From Mycobacterium lentiflavum (GTDB lineage Bacteria; Actinomycetota; Actinomycetes; Mycobacteriales; Mycobacteriaceae), in NCBI RefSeq assembly GCF_022374895.2, contig NZ_CP092423.2, positions 3,162,001-3,226,000 of the forward strand: a stretch of DNA of 64,000 nt, in the 5' to 3' direction. Shown here one piece after another: positions 56,062 to 64,000 of the stretch. Each line of letters begins with the position of its first letter. Position 1 is the first letter of the stretch. The notes beneath the pieces were generated by a model, which saw only the letters and a program-made list of their open reading frames with translations, did no database searches and had not been told where the DNA came from. The position numbers were made by a program, and so were the translations under genes.

Positions 56062-57219
56062 TCAGCGTCCCTGGTCGTAGTGATAGGGCGCGGTCAGCGG
56101 GTTGCCCTTGTTGAAGGGGCCGCCGGCCATGCACGGGCTGGGGTACTGGCCGATGGTGCGGCCCCATTGCAGTTCGAGCTCGGTCAAATCGCACTCCCAT
56201 CGGGTGCCGGTGAACAGGCCAGCGTCGATGCGGCTCAACGTGAGGTCGATGACCGCGGTGAGGTTGGCGTAGTCGCCGCGCTGCCATTTCTCGACGGTGC
56301 CGTTGGGGAACGGGTAGGTCGGGATCAGGCCTAGCGACTGGACGACGCTGGGTCCGGCGTCGCCGAGTGCCGCCAGGACGGGTCCGACGTCGTGCAGCTC
56401 TTTAGTCAGGTTGGTTTTGGTGCGGTTGATCATGTCCGCGGTCAGTGCGCTGAATTTGCCGAGGTTGTCGGCGGTTTCGACGAGGTTGGAGCGTTCGTCG
56501 TTGAGGATCCCGAGGGCGTTGGGGATCGTTTGGACCGCGCGGTCGAGCACGGGCTGCTGGGCGGCGAATTTGCCGAGCAGGTTGTTGAGGCTGTCGCTGG
56601 CGGCGATGATTTCGCCGCTTTGGTCGTTGAGGTTGCCGGCGAAGGTGTCGAGTTGGCCGATCAGGCTGCGCAGGTCGTGTTCGCGGCCGCGGAAGGCGGT
56701 GCTCAGCGCGGCGGTGATGTCGCCGGCTTGGCCGACGCCGCCGCCGTTGAGGACGAGTGAAAGTGCGGCCAGGGTCTGTTCGGGTGTCGGGTACGCTCCC
56801 GCGCGTGCCAGGGGAATGACCGAGCCGTCGCGCAGCCGGCCTTGAGGCGGCTGGTCGGTGGGAGGGGCCAGCTCGATGTGCAGCGACCCGAAGATGGTGG
56901 TCATGCCCATCTTGGCGGTGGCGTTGGCCGGCAGGTCCACGTCGCCGGCCACCCGCATCGTGACCAGCGCGTGACCGTGCTGGAGTTGGATGTTGGTGAC
57001 GTGACCGACGGTGACGTCGGCGACGCGTACCCGCGAATTTGATTGCAGGTTGCTGACATCGGGCATCTCGGCCTGCACTGTGAACGATCCGGGGCCGTTA
57101 CCTTCGGTGCCGGGCAGCGGCAGCGAGTTCACTCCGCGCCATCCGCAGCCTGAAATCAGGCCCGCGGCCATCACAGTGATGAGAACCGTTGCTGCGCAAC
57201 GCCGTCGGGTGCGGGTCAT
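56062..57219 (-). CDS. mceE: MceE lipoprotein subunit (LprK-like)
   Basis: The product has about 385 residues. A lipoprotein signal ends in the lipobox LISGC (Cys25). The MCE domain follows (SFTVQAEMPDVSNLQSNSRV, VTVGHVTNIQL), then a helical region with long coiled stretches. As in other Mce operons it is the lipidated subunit. The ATG overlaps the mceD stop (ATGA), which decides the start against the longer frame. Confidence 0.9.
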   Translation of the reverse strand: MTRTRRRCAATVLITVMAAGLISGCGWRGVNSLPLPGTEGNGPGSFTVQAEMPDVSNLQSNSRVRVADVTVGHVTNIQLQHGHALVTMRVAGDVDLPANATAKMGMTTIFGSLHIELAPPTDQPPQGRLRDGSVIPLARAGAYPTPEQTLAALSLVLNGGGVGQAGDITAALSTAFRGREHDLRSLIGQLDTFAGNLNDQSGEIIAASDSLNNLLGKFAAQQPVLDRAVQTIPNALGILNDERSNLVETADNLGKFSALTADMINRTKTNLTKELHDVGPVLAALGDAGPSVVQSLGLIPTYPFPNGTVEKWQRGDYANLTAVIDLTLSRIDAGLFTGTRWECDLTELELQWGRTIGQYPSPCMAGGPFNKGNPLTAPYHYDQGR

Positions 57220-58577
57220 GATCCACCTCCAGGGGGCACCATCATCCCGGGCAGTCCGGCTGTGGGGTTGGTGGCGGTCGGCGCGGGTGCTGGTGCCGCG
57301 GGCTGCGGCGGCGGAGGGGATGAGGCCGCCGCAGCCTGCGGTGGTTCGGGGGCTGGTGGAACAAAGTCGGGTCGCATCCAGTCCTGGCTGTAGGTGACTT
57401 CGTTGGGTCGGGCCTGGGCGCCGACGAACAGGTCTTCGCCAAGCGGTAGGAAGTTGTATTGCCGGTTCTTCAAGATCGGCGCCAGGTATTGCATGCACAG
57501 CTTGGAGGACTGCTCGGCGCCCAGACGTGAGGCGGCTTGGATGGCGCCGCACAGGAATGACACTGGGCTGGCGAAGTTGTTGACCATCAGCTCCCCCGTC
57601 AGCGAGCCGTTGGCCGGTTCGTAGATGTTGTTGAAGTCGGCCATGACCGTGGGCAGTTCGTGCAGTGTTTGTTTGACGTCGTCGAGGCTGGCGACCACGG
57701 CGTTGCTGATCGAGGTCAGCTTGTCGGAGGTGGTGCCGATTGCTTCCTGGTTGTCGGCGATAAAGCTCTGCGCTTCGGGCAGCACCGTGTTGAGGTCCTC
57801 GATGGCCTTGCTCACCTTGTTGGGGTCATCGGCGAGCAGCGATGACACCGAGGCCAGGTTGGTGTTGAGCTGGCTGAGCAGCCCGGAGCTGTCGCGCAGC
57901 GCGGAGACCAGGGTGGACAGATTCCTGACGCTGCCGAAGATGTCTTTGCTGTGATCGCCGAGCGCAGACACGGTCTGGGACAGCTTGATGACGCTGTCGC
58001 GGATGGAGGGGCCTTGTCCGCGCAGGTTGTCCGCAGCGGTGTTGACCAGAGCGCCCAGGGTGCTCACCCCGCCGGGGGTGGTGGGTTGCAGCATGTCGGT
58101 CAGCCGTTCGAGTTGGCCGCGCACGTCGTCCCACTCCACCGGCACCGCGGTGCGGTTTTGCGGGATGACCGCGCCGTCGCCGAGTGTCGGGCCGCCGCTG
58201 TAGGGCGGGGTTAGTTGGATGGCGCGCCCGGTCACCAGCTGCGGTGACAGGATGACCGCCATCGCGTCAGCCGGTGCCTTGTACTTGCGGTCGAACCAGA
58301 AGGTGATCTTGGAGCGCAGCGGCTGGGGTTCGATCTTTTCGACCTTGCCGACCGACACCCCGCGGATGCGGACGTCGTCGCCGGCGAATAGTCCGGTGCT
58401 GTTGTCGAAGTAGCCGACGACGGTGGTGCGGCTTGTCCAACCCAAGGCCTCGGTGACGACCAGCCCGGCGGCGATCAGCACCATGGTCAGCGCGGCGGCC
58501 GCGGCGATGCGGGTATGTTCACCGACCCATCGGCGGGCGGCAGTCAGGGCGGTGTTGCCGCGCGGCCATCGCCTCAT
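57216..58577 (-). CDS. mceD: MceD subunit of the Mce lipid importer
   Basis: The protein has about 453 residues, with an N-terminal helix (IAAAAALTMVLIAAGLVV), MCE domain (TTVVGYFDNSTGLFAGDDVRI, GVSVGKVEKIEP), a helical region and an Ala/Pro-rich C-terminal tail. The ATG at 58577 overlaps the mceC stop (ATGA), so the longer ORF from 58766 is not used. Pro-rich tails occur in four of the six Mce subunits of this operon. Confidence 0.9.
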   Translation of the reverse strand: MRRWPRGNTALTAARRWVGEHTRIAAAAALTMVLIAAGLVVTEALGWTSRTTVVGYFDNSTGLFAGDDVRIRGVSVGKVEKIEPQPLRSKITFWFDRKYKAPADAMAVILSPQLVTGRAIQLTPPYSGGPTLGDGAVIPQNRTAVPVEWDDVRGQLERLTDMLQPTTPGGVSTLGALVNTAADNLRGQGPSIRDSVIKLSQTVSALGDHSKDIFGSVRNLSTLVSALRDSSGLLSQLNTNLASVSSLLADDPNKVSKAIEDLNTVLPEAQSFIADNQEAIGTTSDKLTSISNAVVASLDDVKQTLHELPTVMADFNNIYEPANGSLTGELMVNNFASPVSFLCGAIQAASRLGAEQSSKLCMQYLAPILKNRQYNFLPLGEDLFVGAQARPNEVTYSQDWMRPDFVPPAPEPPQAAAASSPPPPQPAAPAPAPTATNPTAGLPGMMVPPGGGS

Positions 58578-59920
58578 CGGTCGCCTCCTGGCGGGGTGGG
58601 GGGTCCGACGTCGATAACAGTCGGTACGGGCAGCGGGCCGGGCGCGGCGTGCTGGTCGGCCGGCGGGGGTGCGGGCGGACCCGGTGGCGGGCCGCCCGGC
58701 GGCGGCGCCGGCGGGGGTTGCCGGTAGGGGTAACAGCCTGGGCCCGGCAGAGGCACCGGCCCACACTGGTGGTCTTGCGGGTTGCCGGTGATCGCGTCGG
58801 GCAGGGTGCGGCGCGGTTCGCCGCCCTGGCCGGTGCGCGGGTAGGGCATCGGCAGCGGCGGGGTTCCGGGCTGCCCGGTCTGAGGGTCGGTCAGCTGCGC
58901 GGGCGTCTTGGTCGCCGGGTCCAAGCCCAGGTCGGAGAACGCCGCATCGACGAACGGCTGAATGAACTGGCCGGGCAACAAGTTAACGACGTATGCCTTG
59001 AAGAACGGGCCGGAAGAGATCGTTTCGCCGAGTCCCATCGCGTACACGTTGAGCATCTTGATGGACTGCTGCAGGCGTTCTTTGCGGTTGTCGACGATCT
59101 GCAGAACGCCGTTCAGTTTGTCGAGGGCGGGTTTGAGTTGCTGGCGGTTATCGGTGATGAACCCCTCCAGCTGATGGGCCGCCGCGGAGATGCTGCCCGC
59201 GATCTGGTCGAGCGCCGCGCTTTGGGTGCGCAGTTGGGCTAGCAACGCATTGGTGTCGCGGACCAGGGCCACAATCTTGTCAGTGCGTTTGGCCAGCACG
59301 GTGGCGGCTTTGTTGGCGTTGTCGAGTAGGCTGCGCAGGTGCGCGTCGCGGGCATCGAGGGTTTGGGCGAACCGCGCCACACCCTGCACGGCGCTTTTGA
59401 CCTCCGGCGGGGTGTCGGAGAACGTTTTCGCCAGTGTGGCAAGGGAATCGGAAAGCTGGTCGGTGTTGATCCCGCTGATCGTGGCCGACAGATCGCCCAG
59501 GGCAGCGGGCAACTGGTAAGGCGACACGGTGCGCTCGACGGGGATGGTGCCGCGCAGCTGCCCGTCGCCGGCGGGGGTGACGTCGAGTTCTTTGGTGCCC
59601 AGCAGGCCTTTGGTGCGAATCGCGGCCTCAGTACGGTCACCGAGGTGGATGTTGTTAGCAACGTCGAAGGTGACCTTGGCGCCGGTGTCATCGAGGGCGA
59701 TGTCGGTGACTTTGCCGACCGGGAACCCGGACACCTGCACGATCGCGCCGGTGAACAGTCCTCCGGCGTCGCTGAAATATGCTGAATAGCTTGTTTTTTG
59801 GTGGATGAATGGCAGTTTCTGGTTCTCAATCGCGATCAGCACGGTAACCAGCACCGCGATGACACCGACGGCGCCGACTAGCAGCGGGCTGCGTTCGGAA
59901 AACGACTTTCTGGCGGTCAT
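58574..59920 (-). CDS. mceC: MceC subunit of the Mce lipid importer
   Basis: The protein has about 448 residues. N-terminal helix SPLLVGAVGVIAVLVTVLI, MCE domain (YSAYFSDAGGLFTGAIVQV, GFPVGKVTDIAL), helical region and a very Pro-rich tail of about 100 residues. The ATG at 59920 overlaps the mceB stop, giving an ATGA junction. The tail has runs of PPP and PPG that may span the outer envelope or bind partner proteins. Confidence 0.9.
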   Translation of the reverse strand: MTARKSFSERSPLLVGAVGVIAVLVTVLIAIENQKLPFIHQKTSYSAYFSDAGGLFTGAIVQVSGFPVGKVTDIALDDTGAKVTFDVANNIHLGDRTEAAIRTKGLLGTKELDVTPAGDGQLRGTIPVERTVSPYQLPAALGDLSATISGINTDQLSDSLATLAKTFSDTPPEVKSAVQGVARFAQTLDARDAHLRSLLDNANKAATVLAKRTDKIVALVRDTNALLAQLRTQSAALDQIAGSISAAAHQLEGFITDNRQQLKPALDKLNGVLQIVDNRKERLQQSIKMLNVYAMGLGETISSGPFFKAYVVNLLPGQFIQPFVDAAFSDLGLDPATKTPAQLTDPQTGQPGTPPLPMPYPRTGQGGEPRRTLPDAITGNPQDHQCGPVPLPGPGCYPYRQPPPAPPPGGPPPGPPAPPPADQHAAPGPLPVPTVIDVGPPTPPGGDR

Positions 59921-60948
59921 TTCGGTGCGCACCGCCCCGTGGACTGTCCGGCGATTTTGGCGTAAACGGGTTGTCCGCCTTTGCCGTTGAATTTGAGGAC
60001 GACGTCGCAGAAGTAGAAGTTGAAGTAGTCGCCGTACATCGCCTGGCGGTTGAGGACCCGGTATTTGTCGGGCAGCGTGTTGAGGATGTTCTCGAGGTAT
60101 TCGCGCTGGGCCAGCGCGTTGGTGGCCACCCGGTCGGTTTCGCTGACCGCTTTGCGGATCGCCGGGCGGGTGTGGGCAAGCAGGTCGGCCAGCGCGCCGG
60201 TCGCGGCGTTGGTGTAGGCCACCGCGTTGGAGATGTCGGTTTTGCGTTCGGCGAGAGCGCCCACCAGCTGCGAAAGCGAAGTCACTGTTTTGTCGAGTTG
60301 GTCGGTGTGCCCGCCCAGGGTGGCCAGCACGGCGTTGAGGTTGTCCACGACCTGGCCGATGAGCTGGTCACGGTCCGCCAGGGTGTTGGTGATCGCGGCG
60401 GCCTGGTTCAGAAACGACCCGATGGCCGGTCCTTCGCCCTGCAGCGCCGCCGTGAGTTCACCGCTGAGCGCGTTGAGCTGATCCGGTTTCAGCGCGCGCA
60501 GCAGCGGTCTGAATCCTCCGGTGACCGAGTCGAGGTCGAGGGCAGGGTGAGTGCGTGCTATCGGGATCGTGTTGCCCGGCCGCAAGATCTTCGGGTTATC
60601 GGCGCCGTCGGTCAGCGCGAGGAACCGCCCACCGATCAGGTCGTCGTAGCGCACTTCAGCCTGGGTCGCTTCGGTCAGCACGACTGAGGAGTCGGTGCTG
60701 AATTCCACCCGCACGGTCGCGTCGGAGTTGACGGAGATGTCTTTGACTTTGCCGATCTCGACACCGGCCTCGCGGACCAGGTTGCCGGTCCGCAGCCCCG
60801 AGACGTTGCTGAACACTGCTGTGTAGGTATTGTTGGACTGCCCGAAGCGCAGCTGGGCGAACACCGCGACCGTGGCGAACAGTGCGAGCGCGCAGATCGT
60901 TAGGAAGATCGCCAGGCGCACGACCACGCCTTTGAGGTTGTCGGTCAC
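59917..60948 (-). CDS. mceB: MceB subunit of the Mce lipid importer
   Basis: The protein has about 343 residues. N-terminal helix LAIFLTICALALFATVAVF, MCE domain (NTYTAVFSNVSGLRTGNLV, AGVEIGKVKDISV), long helical part and a short C-terminus with Cys (CDVVLKFNGK, GRCAPK). It is the shortest Mce subunit here and lacks a Pro-rich tail. The GTG at 60948 follows AGGAGA and begins TDNLKG; the longer frame from 61428 is a shadow over mceA. Confidence 0.9.
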   Translation of the reverse strand: MTDNLKGVVVRLAIFLTICALALFATVAVFAQLRFGQSNNTYTAVFSNVSGLRTGNLVREAGVEIGKVKDISVNSDATVRVEFSTDSSVVLTEATQAEVRYDDLIGGRFLALTDGADNPKILRPGNTIPIARTHPALDLDSVTGGFRPLLRALKPDQLNALSGELTAALQGEGPAIGSFLNQAAAITNTLADRDQLIGQVVDNLNAVLATLGGHTDQLDKTVTSLSQLVGALAERKTDISNAVAYTNAATGALADLLAHTRPAIRKAVSETDRVATNALAQREYLENILNTLPDKYRVLNRQAMYGDYFNFYFCDVVLKFNGKGGQPVYAKIAGQSTGRCAPK

Positions 60949-60979
60949 GGCGTCTCCTGTTGTGGGATTAGGTTTTCGA

Positions 60980-62347
60980 TCATCGGGGCGCTCCTTGCGG
61001 CGCCGGTGCGAGCGCGGGGTTGGGTGGGGGCGGCGGCACCCCCGGCCACAGCGGCACTCCGCCTGGCCCATACAGCGGAGCGCCATACGGCGGTGCCCCG
61101 GGGTACGGGATGGGTCCAGGTGCGGGCCCGGGGATGCACTCGCGGATGCTGGGCGGTTGCGGTGTGCCACGGGTGGTTTGGAACCACTGTTCGTAGCACG
61201 GGTGCCCGATTCCTGGGTTCGGCCGAATGTCGAGCCCGGTCCCCCATCCGGTGTCGGTGACCAGCTGGCGCACTGGGAAGTTCTTGGTGGCATCGGGCAG
61301 CGACCCACAACCGGGCTTGCCGCCGGGCCCGCCCTTGGCCGCAACCTTGGGCAGGTTTTCGGGGAACTCGTAGGGGTCGTTGCCCAGCAGCAGCGCCACG
61401 TCGACGGTGAAGGTGCGCCCGTCCCCACCGAACACGGGGTCCGAGTGGTCGATCAACCACGAGGCGCCCTCGAAGGTGCAGGCGTACTCGGGGCTGTACA
61501 TGTTGAGCAGGTTCGTTGTTGGCTCCAGCGCGTTAACCCCGGTGATGAAGTTCTGCCGGCTCGGGCTGAGCAAGTTGATCCCGGCCTGGGAGAACCCAAC
61601 AGCGTTGAGTAGCAAGCTATCCAGTGGCGCCTTGTGCTTGACGATGGTGGCGGAGGTGGTGGTCGCCCCGTCGAGGATGGCGACGATGTCGTTGGCCGCT
61701 GCGGCGTAGGTGTCGCCGAGTTTCTTCACCGAGCGCACATCACGGCGGAAGGTGTCGTTGTGTGCGTTGAGCGCGGTCAGCACCTCGTTGAGGTCGGTGG
61801 TGGCCTGACCGATCCGGTCACCTTTGCCGCGCACCGCGTCGGCGACCGCGGTCAAGACCGCGTTCAGTTTGAGCGGGTCGACCATGTTGAGCAGGTCCAC
61901 CACGTTCTCGAAGACCGTGTTGACTTCAGTGGTGACGTTGCTCGAGTGCAGCACCGTGCCGGCGACCAGCCGCCGGCTGCTGGGGTGCTGAGGATATTCC
62001 AGATCGACAAACTTGGCGCCGAAGATGGTGTTGACATCGATTTTCGCGTCGACGTTGGCGGGGATGTAGCGGATCTGCTCGGGGTCGATCTCCAGCGTGA
62101 TCACGGCTCCGCCTGCGCCGCCGCTGATCTGGCCGACACGGCCCACTTCGACGCCGCGCAGTTTCACTTTGGCGCCGGTCTCCATAACCAGCCCGGAGCG
62201 CTCCGAAGTCAACGTGACCGGCACGAAGGAGCGGAAGGTGCCGTTGAACGAGGCTGCGGTCGCGAACCCGCCGGCGAGGATGACGGCCACCAGGACCAGG
62301 GGCCACCAGCGGGTGGAAATACGGTGCTGTCCAGCTCGTGTCGCCAT
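60980..62347 (-). CDS. mceA: MceA subunit of the Mce lipid importer
   Basis: The protein has about 455 residues. N-terminal helix WWPLVLVAVILAGGFATAA, MCE domain (VPVTLTSERSGLVMETGAKV, GVEVGRVGQIS), helical region with NTVFENVVDLLNMVDPLKLNAVL, and a Pro/Gly-rich tail of about 60 residues. This is the substrate-entry subunit of the six-subunit channel. The ATG at 62347 (or GTG at 62350) follows the yrbEB stop by a few bases. The ORF up to 62560 is a shadow. Confidence 0.9.
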   Translation of the reverse strand: MATRAGQHRISTRWWPLVLVAVILAGGFATAASFNGTFRSFVPVTLTSERSGLVMETGAKVKLRGVEVGRVGQISGGAGGAVITLEIDPEQIRYIPANVDAKIDVNTIFGAKFVDLEYPQHPSSRRLVAGTVLHSSNVTTEVNTVFENVVDLLNMVDPLKLNAVLTAVADAVRGKGDRIGQATTDLNEVLTALNAHNDTFRRDVRSVKKLGDTYAAAANDIVAILDGATTTSATIVKHKAPLDSLLLNAVGFSQAGINLLSPSRQNFITGVNALEPTTNLLNMYSPEYACTFEGASWLIDHSDPVFGGDGRTFTVDVALLLGNDPYEFPENLPKVAAKGGPGGKPGCGSLPDATKNFPVRQLVTDTGWGTGLDIRPNPGIGHPCYEQWFQTTRGTPQPPSIRECIPGPAPGPIPYPGAPPYGAPLYGPGGVPLWPGVPPPPPNPALAPAPQGAPR

Positions 62348-62352
62348 CACTG

Positions 62353-63207
62353 TCACCCGGCCAGGTGAAAGTTGCCCGACTGGCCGTAGACGCCCAGAGT
62401 GACCGCCACCAGCACGATTCCGCCGACCACCATGGAGGCGCGCACCGCGCGGCCGACGGCCTCGCCGACGCCGGCGGGTCCACCGCTCGCGTGATAGCCG
62501 TAGTAGGTGCACACCAGCATGACCACGACGATCATCACGATGGTCTCCACGAACGACCACACCAGATCGGTGGTGTTGAGGAAGGTGTCGAAATAGTGGT
62601 CGAAGACACCGGATCCCTGTCCGTAGATCGCCACGGTGCCCACGCGAGCGGCGAAGAATCCGGTCATCAACGCGACCGCATACAGCGGGATCACCACGAC
62701 CGTGGCCGCCAGCACCCGGGTCGCCGCGAGATAGGTGACGCTTCGAATACCCAGCACTTCGAGAGCATCGACCTCTTCGTTGATACGCATAGCACCCATC
62801 TGCGCGGTCGCGCCCGCGCCGATGGTCGCGGTCAAAGTGACCTGAGCGGTGCCCGGCACGATGAGCCGCGGAATGAAAAAAGCGGACGCGAACCCGGTGA
62901 AGGCCTCGACACCGACGGACTGAAACTCGGTGTAGCCCTGAGCGGCCACCACCGCGCCGGTGGTCATGGTCATGAATCCGACGATGACGACGGTGCCCCC
63001 GATCGCAGCCAATGCGCCACTGCCCAAACCCATTTGGGCGATCAGCCGCAGGACCTCAGGTCGGTAGCGGATCACCGCACTCGGGATGCAGGCCAAGGTG
63101 GTGAAGTAGAAGCGGGTCTGGTCACCGATGCGTTCCCACTCGCTGAGCAACCGGTCCTTGTGTCGCGACAGACGCGGGAGCAGACTGCTGGGCAAGTTAT
63201 GTGTCAT
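62353..63207 (-). CDS. yrbEB: YrbEB permease of the Mce transporter
   Basis: A 284-residue MlaE-family permease with several membrane helices. Markers are SGALAAIGGTVVIVGFMTMT, ATIGAGATAQMGAMRINEEVDALEVLGIRSV (the coupling helix region, EExDAxxxLGI) and the final VGEAVGRAVRASMVVG. It pairs with YrbEA and the Mkl/MceG ATPase encoded elsewhere. It lies between yrbEA and mceA on one strand, as in other actinobacterial mce operons. Confidence 0.92.
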   Translation of the reverse strand: MTHNLPSSLLPRLSRHKDRLLSEWERIGDQTRFYFTTLACIPSAVIRYRPEVLRLIAQMGLGSGALAAIGGTVVIVGFMTMTTGAVVAAQGYTEFQSVGVEAFTGFASAFFIPRLIVPGTAQVTLTATIGAGATAQMGAMRINEEVDALEVLGIRSVTYLAATRVLAATVVVIPLYAVALMTGFFAARVGTVAIYGQGSGVFDHYFDTFLNTTDLVWSFVETIVMIVVVMLVCTYYGYHASGGPAGVGEAVGRAVRASMVVGGIVLVAVTLGVYGQSGNFHLAG

Positions 63208-63223
63208 TGGGCGTGAACACTTT

Positions 63224-63994
63224 TCATTTCAAGGTGAACTGGACACCGATGGCGGTCACGATGATGTTGACCGTGAACAGGACCATGAAGGAAAACACCA
63301 CGGTTTCATTGACGGCGTTGCCGACGCCGGCCGGGCCGCCCCCCACCGAGATGCCCTTGTAGCAGGCAATCAGGCCCGCGCCGAGCCCGAACAGGAACGA
63401 CTTGACCAGCGAGACGACCACGTCGCCCAGGCCGGTGACCACCGTCATGCCCGAGACGAACGCGCCCGGGGAGACATGCAGGGCATCAGAGCAGAAGAAC
63501 AGCGAGACGGTCATGCCGACGAGGACCACGACGCCGTTGAGCGCGACCGAGACCGTGGTGGCCGCCAGCACCCGGGGGATCACCAAGGCCTGGATCGGGT
63601 CGATGCCCATGACCCGCTGCGCGTCTAGTTCCTCACGGATCGTGCGTGCACCGAGGTCGGCGCACATCGCGGTGGCGCTGGCCCCGGCGGTCACCAAAAC
63701 CGTAACCAGCGGCCCGATCTGATTGACGTTGAAGAACGCAGCGCCGGCACCCGAGAAGTCGGCGGCACCGAACTCGTTGAGCAGGATGTTGAAGATGAAC
63801 GTGTTGATCATCGAATACGGGATCATCATCAGCACTGCGGGCAGTAACGAGACCCGGGCCACGAACCAGGACTGGTGCAGGTACTCCTGCCAGGCCAGGG
63901 GCCGGGTGAAGATGCCCACCACCACGTCGAGAGTCATCGCGAAGAAACCGCCCATGGACCGCAACGGTTTCGCTAACCGCGTTGCTTCTAACAC
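63224..63994 (-). CDS. yrbEA: YrbEA permease of the Mce transporter
   Basis: A 256-residue MlaE-family permease. AMCADLGARTIREELDAQRVMGIDPIQALVIPRVLA is the conserved coupling region. The C-terminus has GGGPAGVGNAVNETVVFSFMVLF. The GTG at 63994 lies six bases from the window edge, and its RBS-like AAAGG suggests it is the real start, although an upstream start cannot be excluded. This gene heads the operon. Which numbered mce operon this is cannot be judged without comparison. Confidence 0.9.
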   Translation of the reverse strand: MLEATRLAKPLRSMGGFFAMTLDVVVGIFTRPLAWQEYLHQSWFVARVSLLPAVLMMIPYSMINTFIFNILLNEFGAADFSGAGAAFFNVNQIGPLVTVLVTAGASATAMCADLGARTIREELDAQRVMGIDPIQALVIPRVLAATTVSVALNGVVVLVGMTVSLFFCSDALHVSPGAFVSGMTVVTGLGDVVVSLVKSFLFGLGAGLIACYKGISVGGGPAGVGNAVNETVVFSFMVLFTVNIIVTAIGVQFTLK

Positions 63995-64000
63995 CTTTCG

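Noticed and set aside
59971..63216. Long plus-strand open frames across the mce/yrbE genes
   Set aside because: They are antisense shadows produced by high GC third positions. The minus-strand frames carry the MCE and MlaE domains.

Overview
The window reads as the chromosome of a nontuberculous Mycobacterium. Signs are the high GC content, a yrbEAB-mceABCDEF lipid importer with two Mce-associated genes, EspA/EspC/EspD/EspL-type ESX-1 accessory genes, several DUF732 exported proteins, a Tat-exported DUF1906 protein, two P450s, and promoters that look leaderless. No rRNA, tRNA, CRISPR array, insertion sequence or phage gene was recognised. Family names rest on motifs and remembered family sequences, not on database searches.

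Region 1 (1-10.8 kb) holds the end of a methyltransferase gene, a set of exported proteins (FKBP-type prolyl isomerase, DUF732, NlpC/P60 peptidase, a WWDP-repeat protein) and a signalling block. The block has two c-di-GMP enzymes of unlike domain order (membrane-GGDEF-EAL, then GAF-EAL-PAS-GGDEF) followed by a PknD-like Ser/Thr kinase with a seven-repeat extracellular propeller.

Region 2 (10.8-24.3 kb) has a three-subunit molybdenum hydroxylase with a VOC protein, a large LuxR-type ATPase regulator divergent from a TetR with a perfect inverted repeat between them, an LGFP lipoprotein, a DUF1906 protein, a GMC oxidoreductase, a DHFR-like reductase and two small membrane proteins.

Region 3 (24.3-27.9 kb) is an orphan ESX-accessory island. 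It has an espA-espC-espD-like operon with an EspL/YbaB-like gene divergent from it, and no secretion core nearby. It is the best candidate here for an undescribed system.

Region 4 (27.9-33.7 kb) is gene-poor accessory DNA with a P450 and a TetR/FAD-monooxygenase pair sharing a long palindromic operator.

Region 5 (33.7-52.1 kb) is a lipid and hydrocarbon metabolism cluster. It contains an acyl-CoA dehydrogenase/SDR/nitronate-monooxygenase-like/SnoaL operon with a divergent TetR, and a PHA synthase followed by a frameshifted MaoC hydratase. LuxR-GAF and PucR regulators come next. Then there is an operon for Rieske reductase, Rieske oxygenase, dienoyl-CoA-reductase-like SDR, P450, SCP2 protein and alcohol dehydrogenase. 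A PHA depolymerase and a FadD ligase end the region.

Region 6 (52.2-64 kb) has two exported proteins and the mce operon, which runs on the minus strand from the right edge. Read together, regions 5 and 6 suggest import of a hydrophobic substrate, oxidation and CoA activation, and storage or release as polyhydroxyalkanoate. The coupling is inferred from gene order.
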